Made by a program: the position numbers and the translations under genes. The notes under the pieces are model-generated. The model was not told the DNA's origin, ran no database searches, and saw only the letters and a list, made by a program, of their open reading frames with translations. Shown in pieces: positions 22,275 through 32,351 of a stretch of 64,000 nucleotides of DNA; positions within the stretch are counted from its first letter, which is position 1; the number at the start of each line of letters is the position of its first letter. The stretch is from Symbiodinium natans (taxonomy: Eukaryota > Sar > Dinophyceae > Suessiales > Symbiodiniaceae). The stretch spans positions 186,001-250,000 of the forward strand of contig CAJNDS010002143.1 of NCBI GenBank assembly GCA_905221605.1. Reading direction: 5' to 3'.

Positions 22275-24392
22275 TCAGGCTTCATCTCTTTGGCGATCAC
22301 GTCGCGGTCTCCACATCAGCGGCCTTCCATGCTTTCCCTTTCCTTTCGCAGGATCACCCGCAGAAGCATCACTTGCATCATCACCCGTCTCAACGCCCAC
22401 GTTTGCCCGGTTGGTTGATGTCGTCTCAGTGCCTCTGAACTCCGGGTTGAGCGCTTCGCTCATCGCTGACTCGTCTTCTGTTTCGGGACCAGTGACGTGG
22501 CCACCCCTTTGTGCCCGAGTTCTCTCTAGCAGAGAGCCCTTTCCTCTTCCTCTATCCAGCATCTTCGTCCCTTCCGCAAACCTGGGTACAGTTGGCATCC
22601 ATCCGTATCTGCCTCCTCGATCATCAGCTCTATCCCTATCCCGCCCTTTTCCCCATCCGCGTGATGAGCTTCTCACCGAACTATCATCACTCATGGCGTA
22701 CTTCGGCCACCTGATGATATCCCTTCTCTCCCTATCCAGAGGTGATCGGGTCCTCGCTTTGGGCTCAGCACCATCGGTTCTCGCCCCACCTCTCTCTTTC
22801 GGTTGTATTGGACTCGAACTTTCTGCCCTGATCAGTGGCTCTTGTCTCTTCCCCGTCTCGTCCTTAAGCTCCACATCGACGGTTCTCGTACCTTTCGATT
22901 CTATCCTTCTTGGCCACCCCTTCTCGTTCAGCTCCACTAGGCTTACCCCGGCAATTGGATATGCCGTGCCCGCATTAGCCGCACGCGCCTCCGGCTGCGC
23001 TTCGTCACGAGAATGTCCGGCTACTCCCATCGAAGCCCAGTTCATCATCATTCCTCCCATCGGTACTGAACACCAGTATACCTCTGTCACCGGACCTGTC
23101 TCCGATCTCTCCCTTCGTAGCCCTAGGTTCCGAATAGCAGATCCAGCAGCATGGCTATATCCATGAAGTTTGTTCTTCCTCCCCTTAATCTCTCCCCATG
23201 TCGCGTTGAATGGTATCCCTTCGGTGTCAAACTTCATGTGCTTCGCCATGGGTTGAGTGGGATCTCGCTTTGTTTCTGCAACTATCCTCTCCATGATCTC
23301 CAGACAACTATTCGCAGTCTGCACCATCATGTCCCTCGTGCTTTTCGCCCAAGCGTTGTTCCCCCATAACGGCGAGTTAAAACCTGCGGCCATAGCTATC
23401 AGCAGCTGATAACTCATAAACTGTCCTCCTCTCCTCAGACACCCTGCATGCATGGAGAAGAACCTCTGCCTCGCTGTCACTACAGCGCGTGCCGCAACCG
23501 TCTCAAGGGCTTGCTGGAAATCTGACGCATCCACAATTCCCGAGTGATCTGTGCCACTCTGATTGTACTCGAAGTTCAGAATCTTCCCGAACGATGTGGC
23601 CAGCTCTCTATCCAACATCATCGCATGAATCGCCGCCTCTTCCATAGCGAACCTGTATACCCCCGGTCGTGACGCTGCTATCTCGTACTCAGGCCACAAT
23701 CCAGCCCTAAAACCTAAGTACCAGTCTTCTGCGGGGTTCAAGCTTGCCAGCATGCCTGCCACCACGTCTCGTTCTATCATGTCTATCCTTTCGGCCACCA
23801 TTCTGAACGAGATTTTAATCCCTGCGCGGTCGAGGGCCTCCTGTAGCTTGGTCTTCCACTTCGTCTTTCTTCCCATAGTCGCGTTTCTATCCGTGATTTC
23901 CCACAAATTCATCCCCATCAGGTAGTCCGGGTAGGATGGCATAGGCTTGCAACACATCGGGCAGATCACTATCCCTTTCGCCATCCTACAGTGGCATGCC
24001 AGGCAATGCACGCACTCCTCCGTCATTTCCGACATTATCCATCTCACTCTATCCCGGTATTCATCCGTCCCCAATGTCTTTGATAGTCTATCCCTGTTCA
24101 CTTGTGAGTCCCCCCTTTCATCGGCTAACATGTCCAGCTCGCAATCACGCATGTACAGAGCCGTGTACGTGTCCTCGAACCAAACCGCTTTCCAACATGC
24201 CATTGGTACGGGCCCGAGGAGCATGAAGCGCCCACTTCTTGTTACCACCACGTCGCCTCCGATTAGTGTGAACATCCTCATGTCTATCGCTATTCCGATT
24301 CTCCTACCTCGCACAGCCGCCAATCTAAGCGAGTCGTATAGCCATTCTGGCATCCCTCCTTGTGGGAATTCTAGCCCATGCATGCTGCACAT
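22275..24392 (-). CDS. ORF D of the LTR element, unknown function, in the position of RT/RNase H
   Basis: About 705 codons from the ATG at 24392 (the frame is open a little further upstream via a TTG). It overlaps the end of ORF C by about 68 bp in a +1 frame. I see none of the reverse transcriptase motifs expected here (no Y/F-x-D-D box, no copia fingers/palm pattern) and no RNase H acidic set. Visible features are a cysteine cluster around residues 128-149 (CVHC, LACHC, CPMCC) that resembles a zinc ribbon, a helical middle part with the motif FNSPLWGNNAWAKSTRDMM, and a charged, disordered-looking C-terminal third rich in Arg, Asp and Gly. It may be an accessory protein common in dinoflagellate elements; that is inference. 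The frame is intact in an element with identical LTRs, suggesting it is functional. Confidence 0.75.
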   Translation of the reverse strand: MCSMHGLEFPQGGMPEWLYDSLRLAAVRGRRIGIAIDMRMFTLIGGDVVVTRSGRFMLLGPVPMACWKAVWFEDTYTALYMRDCELDMLADERGDSQVNRDRLSKTLGTDEYRDRVRWIMSEMTEECVHCLACHCRMAKGIVICPMCCKPMPSYPDYLMGMNLWEITDRNATMGRKTKWKTKLQEALDRAGIKISFRMVAERIDMIERDVVAGMLASLNPAEDWYLGFRAGLWPEYEIAASRPGVYRFAMEEAAIHAMMLDRELATSFGKILNFEYNQSGTDHSGIVDASDFQQALETVAARAVVTARQRFFSMHAGCLRRGGQFMSYQLLIAMAAGFNSPLWGNNAWAKSTRDMMVQTANSCLEIMERIVAETKRDPTQPMAKHMKFDTEGIPFNATWGEIKGRKNKLHGYSHAAGSAIRNLGLRRERSETGPVTEVYWCSVPMGGMMMNWASMGVAGHSRDEAQPEARAANAGTAYPIAGVSLVELNEKGWPRRIESKGTRTVDVELKDETGKRQEPLIRAESSSPIQPKERGGARTDGAEPKARTRSPLDRERRDIIRWPKYAMSDDSSVRSSSRGWGKGRDRDRADDRGGRYGWMPTVPRFAEGTKMLDRGRGKGSLLERTRAQRGGHVTGPETEDESAMSEALNPEFRGTETTSTNRANVGVETGDDASDASAGDPAKGKGKHGRPLMWRPRRDRQRDEA

Positions 24393-27300
24393 CAAAGTCC
24401 TGCGTCATGACCATATCGAGCGCACGTCTATCGATCTCTCTCAGCTCTTCCTCCCTTTGCGAGCGTTGTTCTTTGGTTTCCTTCGTTTCAGAGGGCAAGG
24501 CCATGCTCGAAACATCTTCATCAGCTCCGAGAATCTCAAGAGCGTCATTTTCAGGATCCCCCCGTTCGAGCAGGGCCGCGTCCTCTTTGCCAGCTTTTCT
24601 AGGCTTTTCGGCAATGGGGAGGTAGTTAACAAGTGCCCCGAAAGGAATCAGTTTCACTTTGTCTTGCTCGTTGCCATGTCTTTTCCCGTACGGGCTTACC
24701 CCGTCCACTTGTTGTACGTTCCTATGGAAGCAGAACGTCTGCACAGCGTACGGCCACCACTTCGGTTCTAGTCCTGCTTGTCTCAGCAATACTCTGCCAC
24801 CGTAGATTACTTCTTTGACCTTGAGCTCCGCTATGCTATTCGTTCGGGGTAATCCGGGTGTAGAAGTCGCCCTGCAAGTTCCTATGACGTCGCAGGCTTT
24901 TGAGAATTCACCGGCTCCGTCTGCGTATAAATGCACTACCATATCTGGGCCTCGGAACTCATTGATAGCTCGCACAAACTCATCCGTTCCCCTGGACTTT
25001 ACGGGCGTGCAGTGTATCCATTGTGTCTTGAAGTCGAACATCACGATTGCATTATTTTCTCCGCGGATTCCCTTGTCTTTGTGGCTGCGAAGAACTATCG
25101 TGTCAGCAGTGACCCTCTCCCCGAACTTCTCGGCACCCTTGTCGGTGATGCCTTCGCCCCTGTTGAAGGGAACGTTTATTGCTTTGCCTTGTCGACAGGC
25201 AACGCAGTGCATGTTCTTTGGGAGATGCGTGAGCAAATGTTCCGCCGATTTTGCATACTCCGGTGAGTATCTTGCTCTCCGAATGCTCACAGCTTTGCTC
25301 GACCCTATCCCTTCGCCAAGTCTATCCGCAACTCGAACTTGATCTGCAGGTCCGACTTCTGCCTCTGTTTCTTCCACCTCTCCCATGCCACCGGCGCTAT
25401 TATCCTTCTGAGGCTCTCCCACTCCTCTTCTGGCCTGTTCTTCGTCGGCTATTCCGGGCAAATCTATATCAACATCCAATTCGCCTTCGTTTTCGGTGCC
25501 TTCTTCTTCGCCGGGTACAGCGACGACTTGCTCCGCGATCCTTAGGTCATCATCCGTATTCTTCTTCATTCCGCGGACGAGCTGAAACTCCGCATCCGTC
25601 ATATTGCGTGCGCTTTGTCCCGCGTCAATCTGCTCAGGACTTAAAGCTCTTTCACAAAACCCGCATACCCCGGATGAATCAGCCTTACACGCGGCGCAGT
25701 AGAACGTCGTTCTCAGTCGACCATCACTATCATCTTGTTCTATCGTTGTCTCCCTATCCCTCTCGTCTATCCCCTTTTCGGCCACTGATGATACTCGGTG
25801 GTGCTTACGCATAGTCTCCTTAATTGCTCGCACTAATCCCGGTGCCCACTCCGCCCAATTCTGCGATTCGCTCATCTCGCCCTTGCTTCTATCACTGCTA
25901 TCATTCGTCGCTCCAGTCCCTGGTCCTCTAAGATTGACCGCCCATCCTATCAACTCTGCGTCAGTCGCTATCGTTGTCGGCTTTTTCCTAGAGTGTCCCA
26001 TCGGTCCCTGATCAAAACTGAACAGCTTCGTTCCTAGGATGGCACTCGTCCTATCCCATTCTTCTGTCGCCCACAATGATGCGTATCCCCCTTCTGGCGT
26101 ATCATCCCAATACGTCTCGGGATCCTGGGGCTGCTCAATGAGACACATCGTTGGGGCTCTCAATCGTCGGTGACGTGCCTTTCCTATCACCACAAGCATG
26201 CACACGCGCAGTATGATGATATCGTCGTCCCGGCATTCCTGCTTCTGTGCCCAACTGATAAATGAGTATCCCCACCTCTCCGGTCCGTTCCTCGACCTAA
26301 GCGGAATTGGACCAGGCCTTCTGTATCTCATCACTGACCTCGTTCTGCAAGGCGGTCCGGCTAGCCAGCAAAAAACCAAATTGGTCGTGGCCAGCTTCAC
26401 TAGCCACCACCATGTATCAGATCGCAGCACGTTCTCCTCCATATCGATATCTATCACGCTCATTCCCAGTTCGCTTGCGATGTCATCAAACTTTCCCCTT
26501 GACTTTCCACAACAAATGTGCACAATAACCCTTCTGCTCCCTTCAATCGCTTTCCTTATCTTCATGATTTCAGGTCTCGTTTCCCCCTGGGGCTTATGTG
26601 CCTTTCCGCCGTCAAGTACCTCTTGAGGAGCAAGTGGCCATAAACACCTTGCTATCTCGACTAGCGTCTCTGCCTCCCCACCGGTACCGATATTCTTGTC
26701 CAGCATCATCGTCAGGTCATCTAGCCCCGCGTCTTCATCCGCAGCCATTCTATTCAAGATATGTTTTCTCACCTTCGCGCTATCGCTCTGCACCGCTTCT
26801 CCTGCATCCGCTCCTTCGAATGTGAGCCCTTCTATCTTGAACATGGTCTTGCCTGTCCATAAGTCCTCTTCCGCGTCTCTATTCTCTCCCTCATTGTACT
26901 TGTCCACCCAGTCTATCCATTCCGCCACGGTTTTGCCATCTTTGTACACACGTTTGGATCTACATCTCTCGGCGAATCGCGGCACAAGTGCATGTATCTC
27001 TGGGAATTTCAGTGTCTCAAACCATGGATCGCAAGTCCTCGTTCTTGGTTTGTTATGGAAACACACCGCTTTATTTCCCGTTAACATCCACTTGTCTAGT
27101 AGCCTCCCGTCGTCGTTGGTGGCCTTTCCTATCGGTTCCTCCTCAGTGTCCCTATCCGTGTCCGAGTCCACGCTTTTGGGGCTACATTCATCCTGTTTCT
27201 CTTCAAGTCTCCTCGGACTGGAATTTCCTCGCACGGGCAGTTCAATCGCAAGAGGCGCTGGCATAGCAGGATAGATGTGATAGTCATTACGCTCACTTTC

Positions 27301-28140
27301 GTTAACAACCGTTGACATTCTATCCACCATGTATGGGATATCCCCGATGACTTTTAGCACTATCAAGCTCGAATCAGGCTTGACGAACACGGGGTTTGCA
27401 CCCGCCAGCCAATGAAATGAATATCCCATTTTCATACATCTCCTCCCCATTGATAGAACAGCGGGAGTACTCTCGAGCATTCTAATCCTCATCGTCTCAG
27501 GCATCCCCTGTATATCCATGCATATCTCTTGCTTTGACGTGGTGTTGCCGTTGGCAGTGTTGAACCTCACCTTCTTCGCCTCAATGGCCATATCTTTTTC
27601 ATCCTGGGTGAGGTCTGCTTCTGCTACTAGATCCATAGCGCACCCCGAGTCTATCATCCATCGTCTCATTACCGGGGGCAAGCAATGTTGTGCAGATGCC
27701 GCCGGTTGACTAACCTCTCGACTATCCACGCGGAATCTCTCGTCGACTATACCTATTCTCCTGCATTCCTCCACTATCCTATCAGCCAGTCTTGATGCAT
27801 CCCTACCTTCCTCGCCTTGCTCCCCGGCAAGTATGTCCAGCACGACCTCTTCGGCTAGGGATATTCCTCGTAGCCTTGCCTTTGCCTCTTCAATCACGGG
27901 ATATCGTTTCACATCATGTACATACCCCTTCTTGTGTACATTTTTGCATTTTCGTACCATCTTATCAGCTGTGTGTCCTTTCCAATAGCATATATCCAGT
28001 CCTGCTATCCCCGTCTCTTCGGAGCCCAACCCCTTGACTCGCCTATTACCCTTCTTCACTCGCTCCCTGCCTGTCGTTGTCACCAGTATTCCCTTATGCG
28101 TGCCTTCGGCGCCATCATCCCCTTGTCGTACCACAGGCAT
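24325..28140 (-). CDS. Pol-like ORF C: aspartic protease, methyltransferase-like domain, integrase
   Basis: 1271 codons from the ATG at 28140; the frame is open about 55 bases further upstream and overlaps the end of ORF B in a -1 relation, so it may be made by frameshifting. Residues ~150-260: retropepsin-like protease with MIDSGCAMDLV (the DSG loop near residues 164-166). Residues ~538-720: a Rossmann/methyltransferase-like segment with VIVHICCGKSRGKFDD, then CWLAGPPCRTRS and CLIEQPQDP, resembling motifs I, IV and VI of C5-cytosine methyltransferases in order. Residues ~815-835: a Cys cluster. Residues ~968-985: H-x3-H and C-x2-C of the integrase zinc domain. Integrase core: candidate D1013, D1074 (YADGAGEF) and E1105 (NSIAELKVKE). 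After the integrase the frame stops; no RT follows in it. The methyltransferase assignment is inference. Confidence 0.85.
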   Translation of the reverse strand: MPVVRQGDDGAEGTHKGILVTTTGRERVKKGNRRVKGLGSEETGIAGLDICYWKGHTADKMVRKCKNVHKKGYVHDVKRYPVIEEAKARLRGISLAEEVVLDILAGEQGEEGRDASRLADRIVEECRRIGIVDERFRVDSREVSQPAASAQHCLPPVMRRWMIDSGCAMDLVAEADLTQDEKDMAIEAKKVRFNTANGNTTSKQEICMDIQGMPETMRIRMLESTPAVLSMGRRCMKMGYSFHWLAGANPVFVKPDSSLIVLKVIGDIPYMVDRMSTVVNESERNDYHIYPAMPAPLAIELPVRGNSSPRRLEEKQDECSPKSVDSDTDRDTEEEPIGKATNDDGRLLDKWMLTGNKAVCFHNKPRTRTCDPWFETLKFPEIHALVPRFAERCRSKRVYKDGKTVAEWIDWVDKYNEGENRDAEEDLWTGKTMFKIEGLTFEGADAGEAVQSDSAKVRKHILNRMAADEDAGLDDLTMMLDKNIGTGGEAETLVEIARCLWPLAPQEVLDGGKAHKPQGETRPEIMKIRKAIEGSRRVIVHICCGKSRGKFDDIASELGMSVIDIDMEENVLRSDTWWWLVKLATTNLVFCWLAGPPCRTRSVMRYRRPGPIPLRSRNGPERWGYSFISWAQKQECRDDDIIILRVCMLVVIGKARHRRLRAPTMCLIEQPQDPETYWDDTPEGGYASLWATEEWDRTSAILGTKLFSFDQGPMGHSRKKPTTIATDAELIGWAVNLRGPGTGATNDSSDRSKGEMSESQNWAEWAPGLVRAIKETMRKHHRVSSVAEKGIDERDRETTIEQDDSDGRLRTTFYCAACKADSSGVCGFCERALSPEQIDAGQSARNMTDAEFQLVRGMKKNTDDDLRIAEQVVAVPGEEEGTENEGELDVDIDLPGIADEEQARRGVGEPQKDNSAGGMGEVEETEAEVGPADQVRVADRLGEGIGSSKAVSIRRARYSPEYAKSAEHLLTHLPKNMHCVACRQGKAINVPFNRGEGITDKGAEKFGERVTADTIVLRSHKDKGIRGENNAIVMFDFKTQWIHCTPVKSRGTDEFVRAINEFRGPDMVVHLYADGAGEFSKACDVIGTCRATSTPGLPRTNSIAELKVKEVIYGGRVLLRQAGLEPKWWPYAVQTFCFHRNVQQVDGVSPYGKRHGNEQDKVKLIPFGALVNYLPIAEKPRKAGKEDAALLERGDPENDALEILGADEDVSSMALPSETKETKEQRSQREEELREIDRRALDMVMTQDFDVQHAWARIPTRRDARMAIRLA

Positions 28141-28190
28141 GGCCGCATATACCTGGCTATCCTCGCTGGCCTGTGGGTTTCGGCCCGCCC

Positions 28191-31100
28191 CTAGCGAAAA
28201 CTTGGCCCTTCACCATCAGCATGTGGGCTCGACGGCCTCGTCTCCTTCTGCTCTATCTCTACCGTTTCAAAAGCCTCCCTAATGCTATTCGGGATGGCCT
28301 CATGGAGCATTTTACACTTATCGTTTCTGCAGCTGCCGTACCGAAAATGCTCAAAGCAGTATCCCGCCTTCTTGAGGACCTCTTCCGCCTGACTATACAG
28401 ATAAATATCGTGCGAATGCTTGCAGTCCGCCGCAGTCATCGGGCAAGTTCCACGCGTATAGGGGTAGCAGACCCCTCTTTTTCCAAACGGCGACTTGGAT
28501 CCATATCTATTCTTCGGGTCATCGGCTCTCCCCGCCTGCGAAAGTCCGTCCCTGCCTCTTCCCACAGATATCCCTCTTCCGTAACTATTTCCCCCTGCGG
28601 GCGATGAACTCCTCGGTCTATCATCGGCGTATGCGCTTCTTCTATTCACCGGTGCTCTATATGATCCCTGCTGAGCCGGCATCGCAGCGTACCCACTCGT
28701 GAATGCCTGTCGACTCACCCGCATTGATGCTTCGTCAATGTTCTTGTCCGCTCTCCACATCTCCAGTCTATCCTTGATTCTCTTTCGCAACCAGGTATGA
28801 GTCTTGGCCTCGTCAGGAAGCAGTCTCCATGCCTCAATATCGTGGTTCAGCACCTGAACTCTCTGCACTTTCGAATGCAACATCCATCCCAGCTGTTGCT
28901 CGCTCCAGGTATTGCCTTTCAGTCCTATAAGGTTCGTGTGCGCTAGATCCCATCTAGTCATGAACTCCTCCAGTGCCTCCTCTTCGGGCTTCCCCGGGAA
29001 ACTCATCACCTTCGTGCTACTCAGGCCATCGTACAGCACCTGACTCTCTTTTGCAATCGGGATCTCAACATGCTTTACTATCAGCGTAAGCAATCTCATG
29101 GCCGTCATCGGCTTTCCATCCCCCACTTGCTGAGTCTTGTACATCTCCATCTTCACCTTCGCCGACAATGACTCTGACTTTATTGCTCTCTTTAATCCGC
29201 TAAAAAGCTGGTTCTCCAACGCAGGATACTTGAGTTCCATGTCTATCATCGCTTCGCTCCTTTCGCGTACCCTCAATACCTGCGTGTATGCATAGTCCCC
29301 GTCATACAGATACGCAGCCTTCGCAGTGTGTGCAACATCGCCCAGCCACAGTCCTACTTCCCCGGATGATGGCTCCTTCGCTATCGATATCTCGTTGCAT
29401 TTCTCCATCCCTCTGGTGTCCTTGAACTTGTTATACCCTCCGCCTACCGGATTTCTAAACCTGGCATCATCCCCCTCATGATCTCGTCCGCTCTGCGGCC
29501 TCGGAAGTCCTGTCCCTGCATACCCTCCGGCATCACATCCCCTTCTATCAGTGGAACACAGCATGCACACGTCATCATGGAACTCATAACAATTACCACA
29601 CACTTCTCTTCCGCAGCCATGGCATGCAATCATCATTTCTGCTTGTCTAACACATACAGGGCACCTTCTAATTCTAGTCTCTTCCCCCAACAGACCTCCA
29701 TCTCCTTGTCTATCCTTTCTTCCATGCTCTCTTCTATCCCCAAACGAACTTGGCGCAGGCGTGGCACCGGCACTTGGTCTTGCGGAGCCAGCGTTCGAAG
29801 CACCTCCCGCAGCCGGCGCCGGCATAGCGTACTCAGAGCTCTGCTTGGCGATCTCACCGATTCTATTCCACATGCTATCCAGCTCTGCTTTAATGCTATC
29901 GTTTCGTTTCACCTGCTCCAGTCTCCGCTCATACTCTCGTACCGTTGCCTCCAACTGCTCGTTCTTCTCTTTGAGTTCAATCATTTCTCTACTACGAAGA
30001 TCGAGATCCGCTCTCATTTTAGATACCTCATCTCTATTATCCCGGATCATCCGCGCTACCGATTCTGTCACTCCTTTGTTCTCCCCCTTCATGCTTTCTA
30101 TCTCACTGGTCAGGCTAGCGTTCTCCCTCACGATCCGCTCATTCACAGTGGTCAACCCCTGCAATTGACTAGTGATCTTGGTCACCTGCTGTTCTAACAC
30201 AATGCATCTACTCTCAATCCTTCGATCTACCACAGGACCTGCCAACTCCGGCCTCGAAGCCTCTATCCCTCGGGCGTTGTCGCTCCTGGCTCTTCCGTCG
30301 GCTCCCCCACTCCCACCGTGACTATCTCGTCCGCGTGACATGGTCGGTGGCTTTCCTATCTCTGCGCTGTTTCCTCGCATCTTGCCTACCCCTTCGTTCC
30401 GTGCGCTCTCATCAATTCGAGCATTGACAAGGATAAATTCGCCCGTGACTCTCTTCTGCTCATCTATCATACGGCTCGACATTGATTCCATTGTCTTTTC
30501 CATCTTTCGCACGGTATCCTTTACCCAGGCCTGTTCTCCGTTTCTCTTCTCATCCATCCGATCGGTCCTTGCAGCGACATTCTCGCAATTCTTGTGAACC
30601 TTTGTCATGTTCGCCACAATCTCAGCCACGCTTTTGCGGTTCTTTATCACCTCTCTCGCGACGGTCATTATGTGTTCCTTCTGTGCCAGAACCACTTCAC
30701 TCAGCTTCTTGGTTTCGCCCCGCACTGCCCCATCTATGCACGTGCCGTGACCCTCGCCAGGTTCTCTGCATCCGCATCCAGAACCTTTTCCTTGGCTGTT
30801 GCAATGTGACGACGATGCCGTATCGGTTCCGGCTTTCTGGCTCCCCTTGGACTTCAGCTTCCTTAGTTCCTCGCCCGCTATCTTGATCTGGTCCCACTGT
30901 CTATTCAAAACCGTCTCTACTTTATCCAGTCTCTCGTTCTTCCATGTTCCATTCTCGTGTCGCATTTGCATACTCGAGAAGACTACGCCTATGCCACGTC
31001 TCACCTCATTCAATCCTGTTTCTAACGTGGTGATCTTCGTCCCGGTACTCTGTTTGGCTATGTCTGCTGAATGCTCCGCTGTGGACAATCGCTCCTCCAC

Positions 31101-32351
31101 TCCCTTCAATCTAGTCGTAACAGATGTCTTGAGCACCTTCACGTTTTCGACCTGCCGTCTCATTCTCCGTGCGAGCTGCATTGCTCCCTCGGTCAGTTGC
31201 GGAGCCATTGCATCATCCATCCTATCCTCGCTGACGCTCCCGTCCATGATCCGACTCATCTCTTTCAGCTCCTGCGACAGTGTTGTCTTGGTATCTATCT
31301 GCTGCGATTCTATCCAACCTTTCCAGTGCTTCACCTCCTCTTCGCATTCCACCAATCTCTTGCTCACGACGTCCGCCTTTTCCGCTGAGCTATTAGCAAT
31401 TGCACTTGCACATTCGCTTGCCACCTTAAGCTTGGCTACGTCGGTCTGCGTGTCCACAACCACCGTCTGCAAGTCATCTATCCTGCCATCTATCTCTCCC
31501 AACGACGATTTGTCCGGATCAGCAGGAGCTCTCATCTTTGCCCGCCTGGGTGGGGATGATGTTGCCCTCATCTCGTCGTTCCTGCCTCGTCCTTCAGGAG
31601 GAGTATCGATCCCGAAATGCTCGTACTGCCCACCTATCCCAGGAGATCGTGGAGCCGGGGATCGATTGCCCCATCCTTCGCTACCCTGATCCGGGGTGAT
31701 CATTCCTGCCTGATGGATCGGTCCCCCAATTTCTGTCGACTTCGACTTCTTCGCTGCGGGGACGCTCTCGGCTATCTGGTTCATCTCCTTAACGGCCTGC
31801 TCCACTCGTTGCTTACGCAGTCCCTCATCCATCTTGCCTATCTTGCTGGTGGTACCAACTCCATTTTCCGATCCACCCGGGCTATCCCTCTTCAATGATG
31901 TAGATCGACCACCTGAGTGCCCACTATCCGACCCCATCGACATCTTTCGTGACCTGTCTTTCTCTACCCCTGCGATCTCGGCACCATATATCCCAGCATT
32001 CCACCGTTCCTGCGAATCCGATTGCATCGTCATGGGCGTTGATCCAGACTCTCCTGGCCCCTGATCTGTGAAGAACTTCGCAAAGTCCATGTCAGTGATG
32101 ACCCCCGTTTCCTCGAGCGTACTCCGGATTCCATGGGATCCCCACTCTATTCCGATCGTCGTAGTCTGACCCATCCTCACATCCTTCAACGCTTCGACGT
32201 TCCCGCCTGGCGATGCCTCCGAGAGACCTGTAGATGAAAATACAGACAGTGCTCTATCATCGCTCCCACTGACCACGTTCTGCGCTACCGCTGACGATCC
32301 CTTAGCTATCAACTCCAGGTCCGTAGGATCGGCACCGACATTCCCAATCAT
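28191..32351 (-). CDS. Gag-like ORF B: coiled coil, capsid-like region, RING-like and CCCH zinc fingers
   Basis: About 1386 codons from the ATG at 32351, which overlaps the TGA of ORF A as ATGA; the same frame is open about 75 bases upstream, so translation by -1 frameshift from ORF A is also possible. The N-terminal half is charged and predicted helical with long coiled-coil stretches. Around residue 900 there is a RING-like Cys/His cluster (CPVC, CHGCGREVCGNC, CMLC). A capsid-like helical region follows (about 1000-1220; ALEEFMTRWDLAHTNL). Near the C-terminus are two CCCH fingers, CYPYTRGTCP...CKHSH and CFEHFRYGSCRNDKCKMLH. It presumably binds element RNA and forms particles. It is unusually long for a copia Gag. 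Confidence 0.8.
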   Translation of the reverse strand: MIGNVGADPTDLELIAKGSSAVAQNVVSGSDDRALSVFSSTGLSEASPGGNVEALKDVRMGQTTTIGIEWGSHGIRSTLEETGVITDMDFAKFFTDQGPGESGSTPMTMQSDSQERWNAGIYGAEIAGVEKDRSRKMSMGSDSGHSGGRSTSLKRDSPGGSENGVGTTSKIGKMDEGLRKQRVEQAVKEMNQIAESVPAAKKSKSTEIGGPIHQAGMITPDQGSEGWGNRSPAPRSPGIGGQYEHFGIDTPPEGRGRNDEMRATSSPPRRAKMRAPADPDKSSLGEIDGRIDDLQTVVVDTQTDVAKLKVASECASAIANSSAEKADVVSKRLVECEEEVKHWKGWIESQQIDTKTTLSQELKEMSRIMDGSVSEDRMDDAMAPQLTEGAMQLARRMRRQVENVKVLKTSVTTRLKGVEERLSTAEHSADIAKQSTGTKITTLETGLNEVRRGIGVVFSSMQMRHENGTWKNERLDKVETVLNRQWDQIKIAGEELRKLKSKGSQKAGTDTASSSHCNSQGKGSGCGCREPGEGHGTCIDGAVRGETKKLSEVVLAQKEHIMTVAREVIKNRKSVAEIVANMTKVHKNCENVAARTDRMDEKRNGEQAWVKDTVRKMEKTMESMSSRMIDEQKRVTGEFILVNARIDESARNEGVGKMRGNSAEIGKPPTMSRGRDSHGGSGGADGRARSDNARGIEASRPELAGPVVDRRIESRCIVLEQQVTKITSQLQGLTTVNERIVRENASLTSEIESMKGENKGVTESVARMIRDNRDEVSKMRADLDLRSREMIELKEKNEQLEATVREYERRLEQVKRNDSIKAELDSMWNRIGEIAKQSSEYAMPAPAAGGASNAGSARPSAGATPAPSSFGDRREHGRKDRQGDGGLLGEETRIRRCPVCVRQAEMMIACHGCGREVCGNCYEFHDDVCMLCSTDRRGCDAGGYAGTGLPRPQSGRDHEGDDARFRNPVGGGYNKFKDTRGMEKCNEISIAKEPSSGEVGLWLGDVAHTAKAAYLYDGDYAYTQVLRVRERSEAMIDMELKYPALENQLFSGLKRAIKSESLSAKVKMEMYKTQQVGDGKPMTAMRLLTLIVKHVEIPIAKESQVLYDGLSSTKVMSFPGKPEEEALEEFMTRWDLAHTNLIGLKGNTWSEQQLGWMLHSKVQRVQVLNHDIEAWRLLPDEAKTHTWLRKRIKDRLEMWRADKNIDEASMRVSRQAFTSGYAAMPAQQGSYRAPVNRRSAYADDRPRSSSPAGGNSYGRGISVGRGRDGLSQAGRADDPKNRYGSKSPFGKRGVCYPYTRGTCPMTAADCKHSHDIYLYSQAEEVLKKAGYCFEHFRYGSCRNDKCKMLHEAIPNSIREAFETVEIEQKETRPSSPHADGEGPSFR

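Noticed and set aside
22240-23166. 308-codon plus-strand open frame inside the LTR element
   Set aside because: It is antisense to ORF D, Ser/Pro/Leu-rich, and is a by-product of the CTATCC-rich strand. The same holds for other plus-strand frames between 21.9 and 33 kb.
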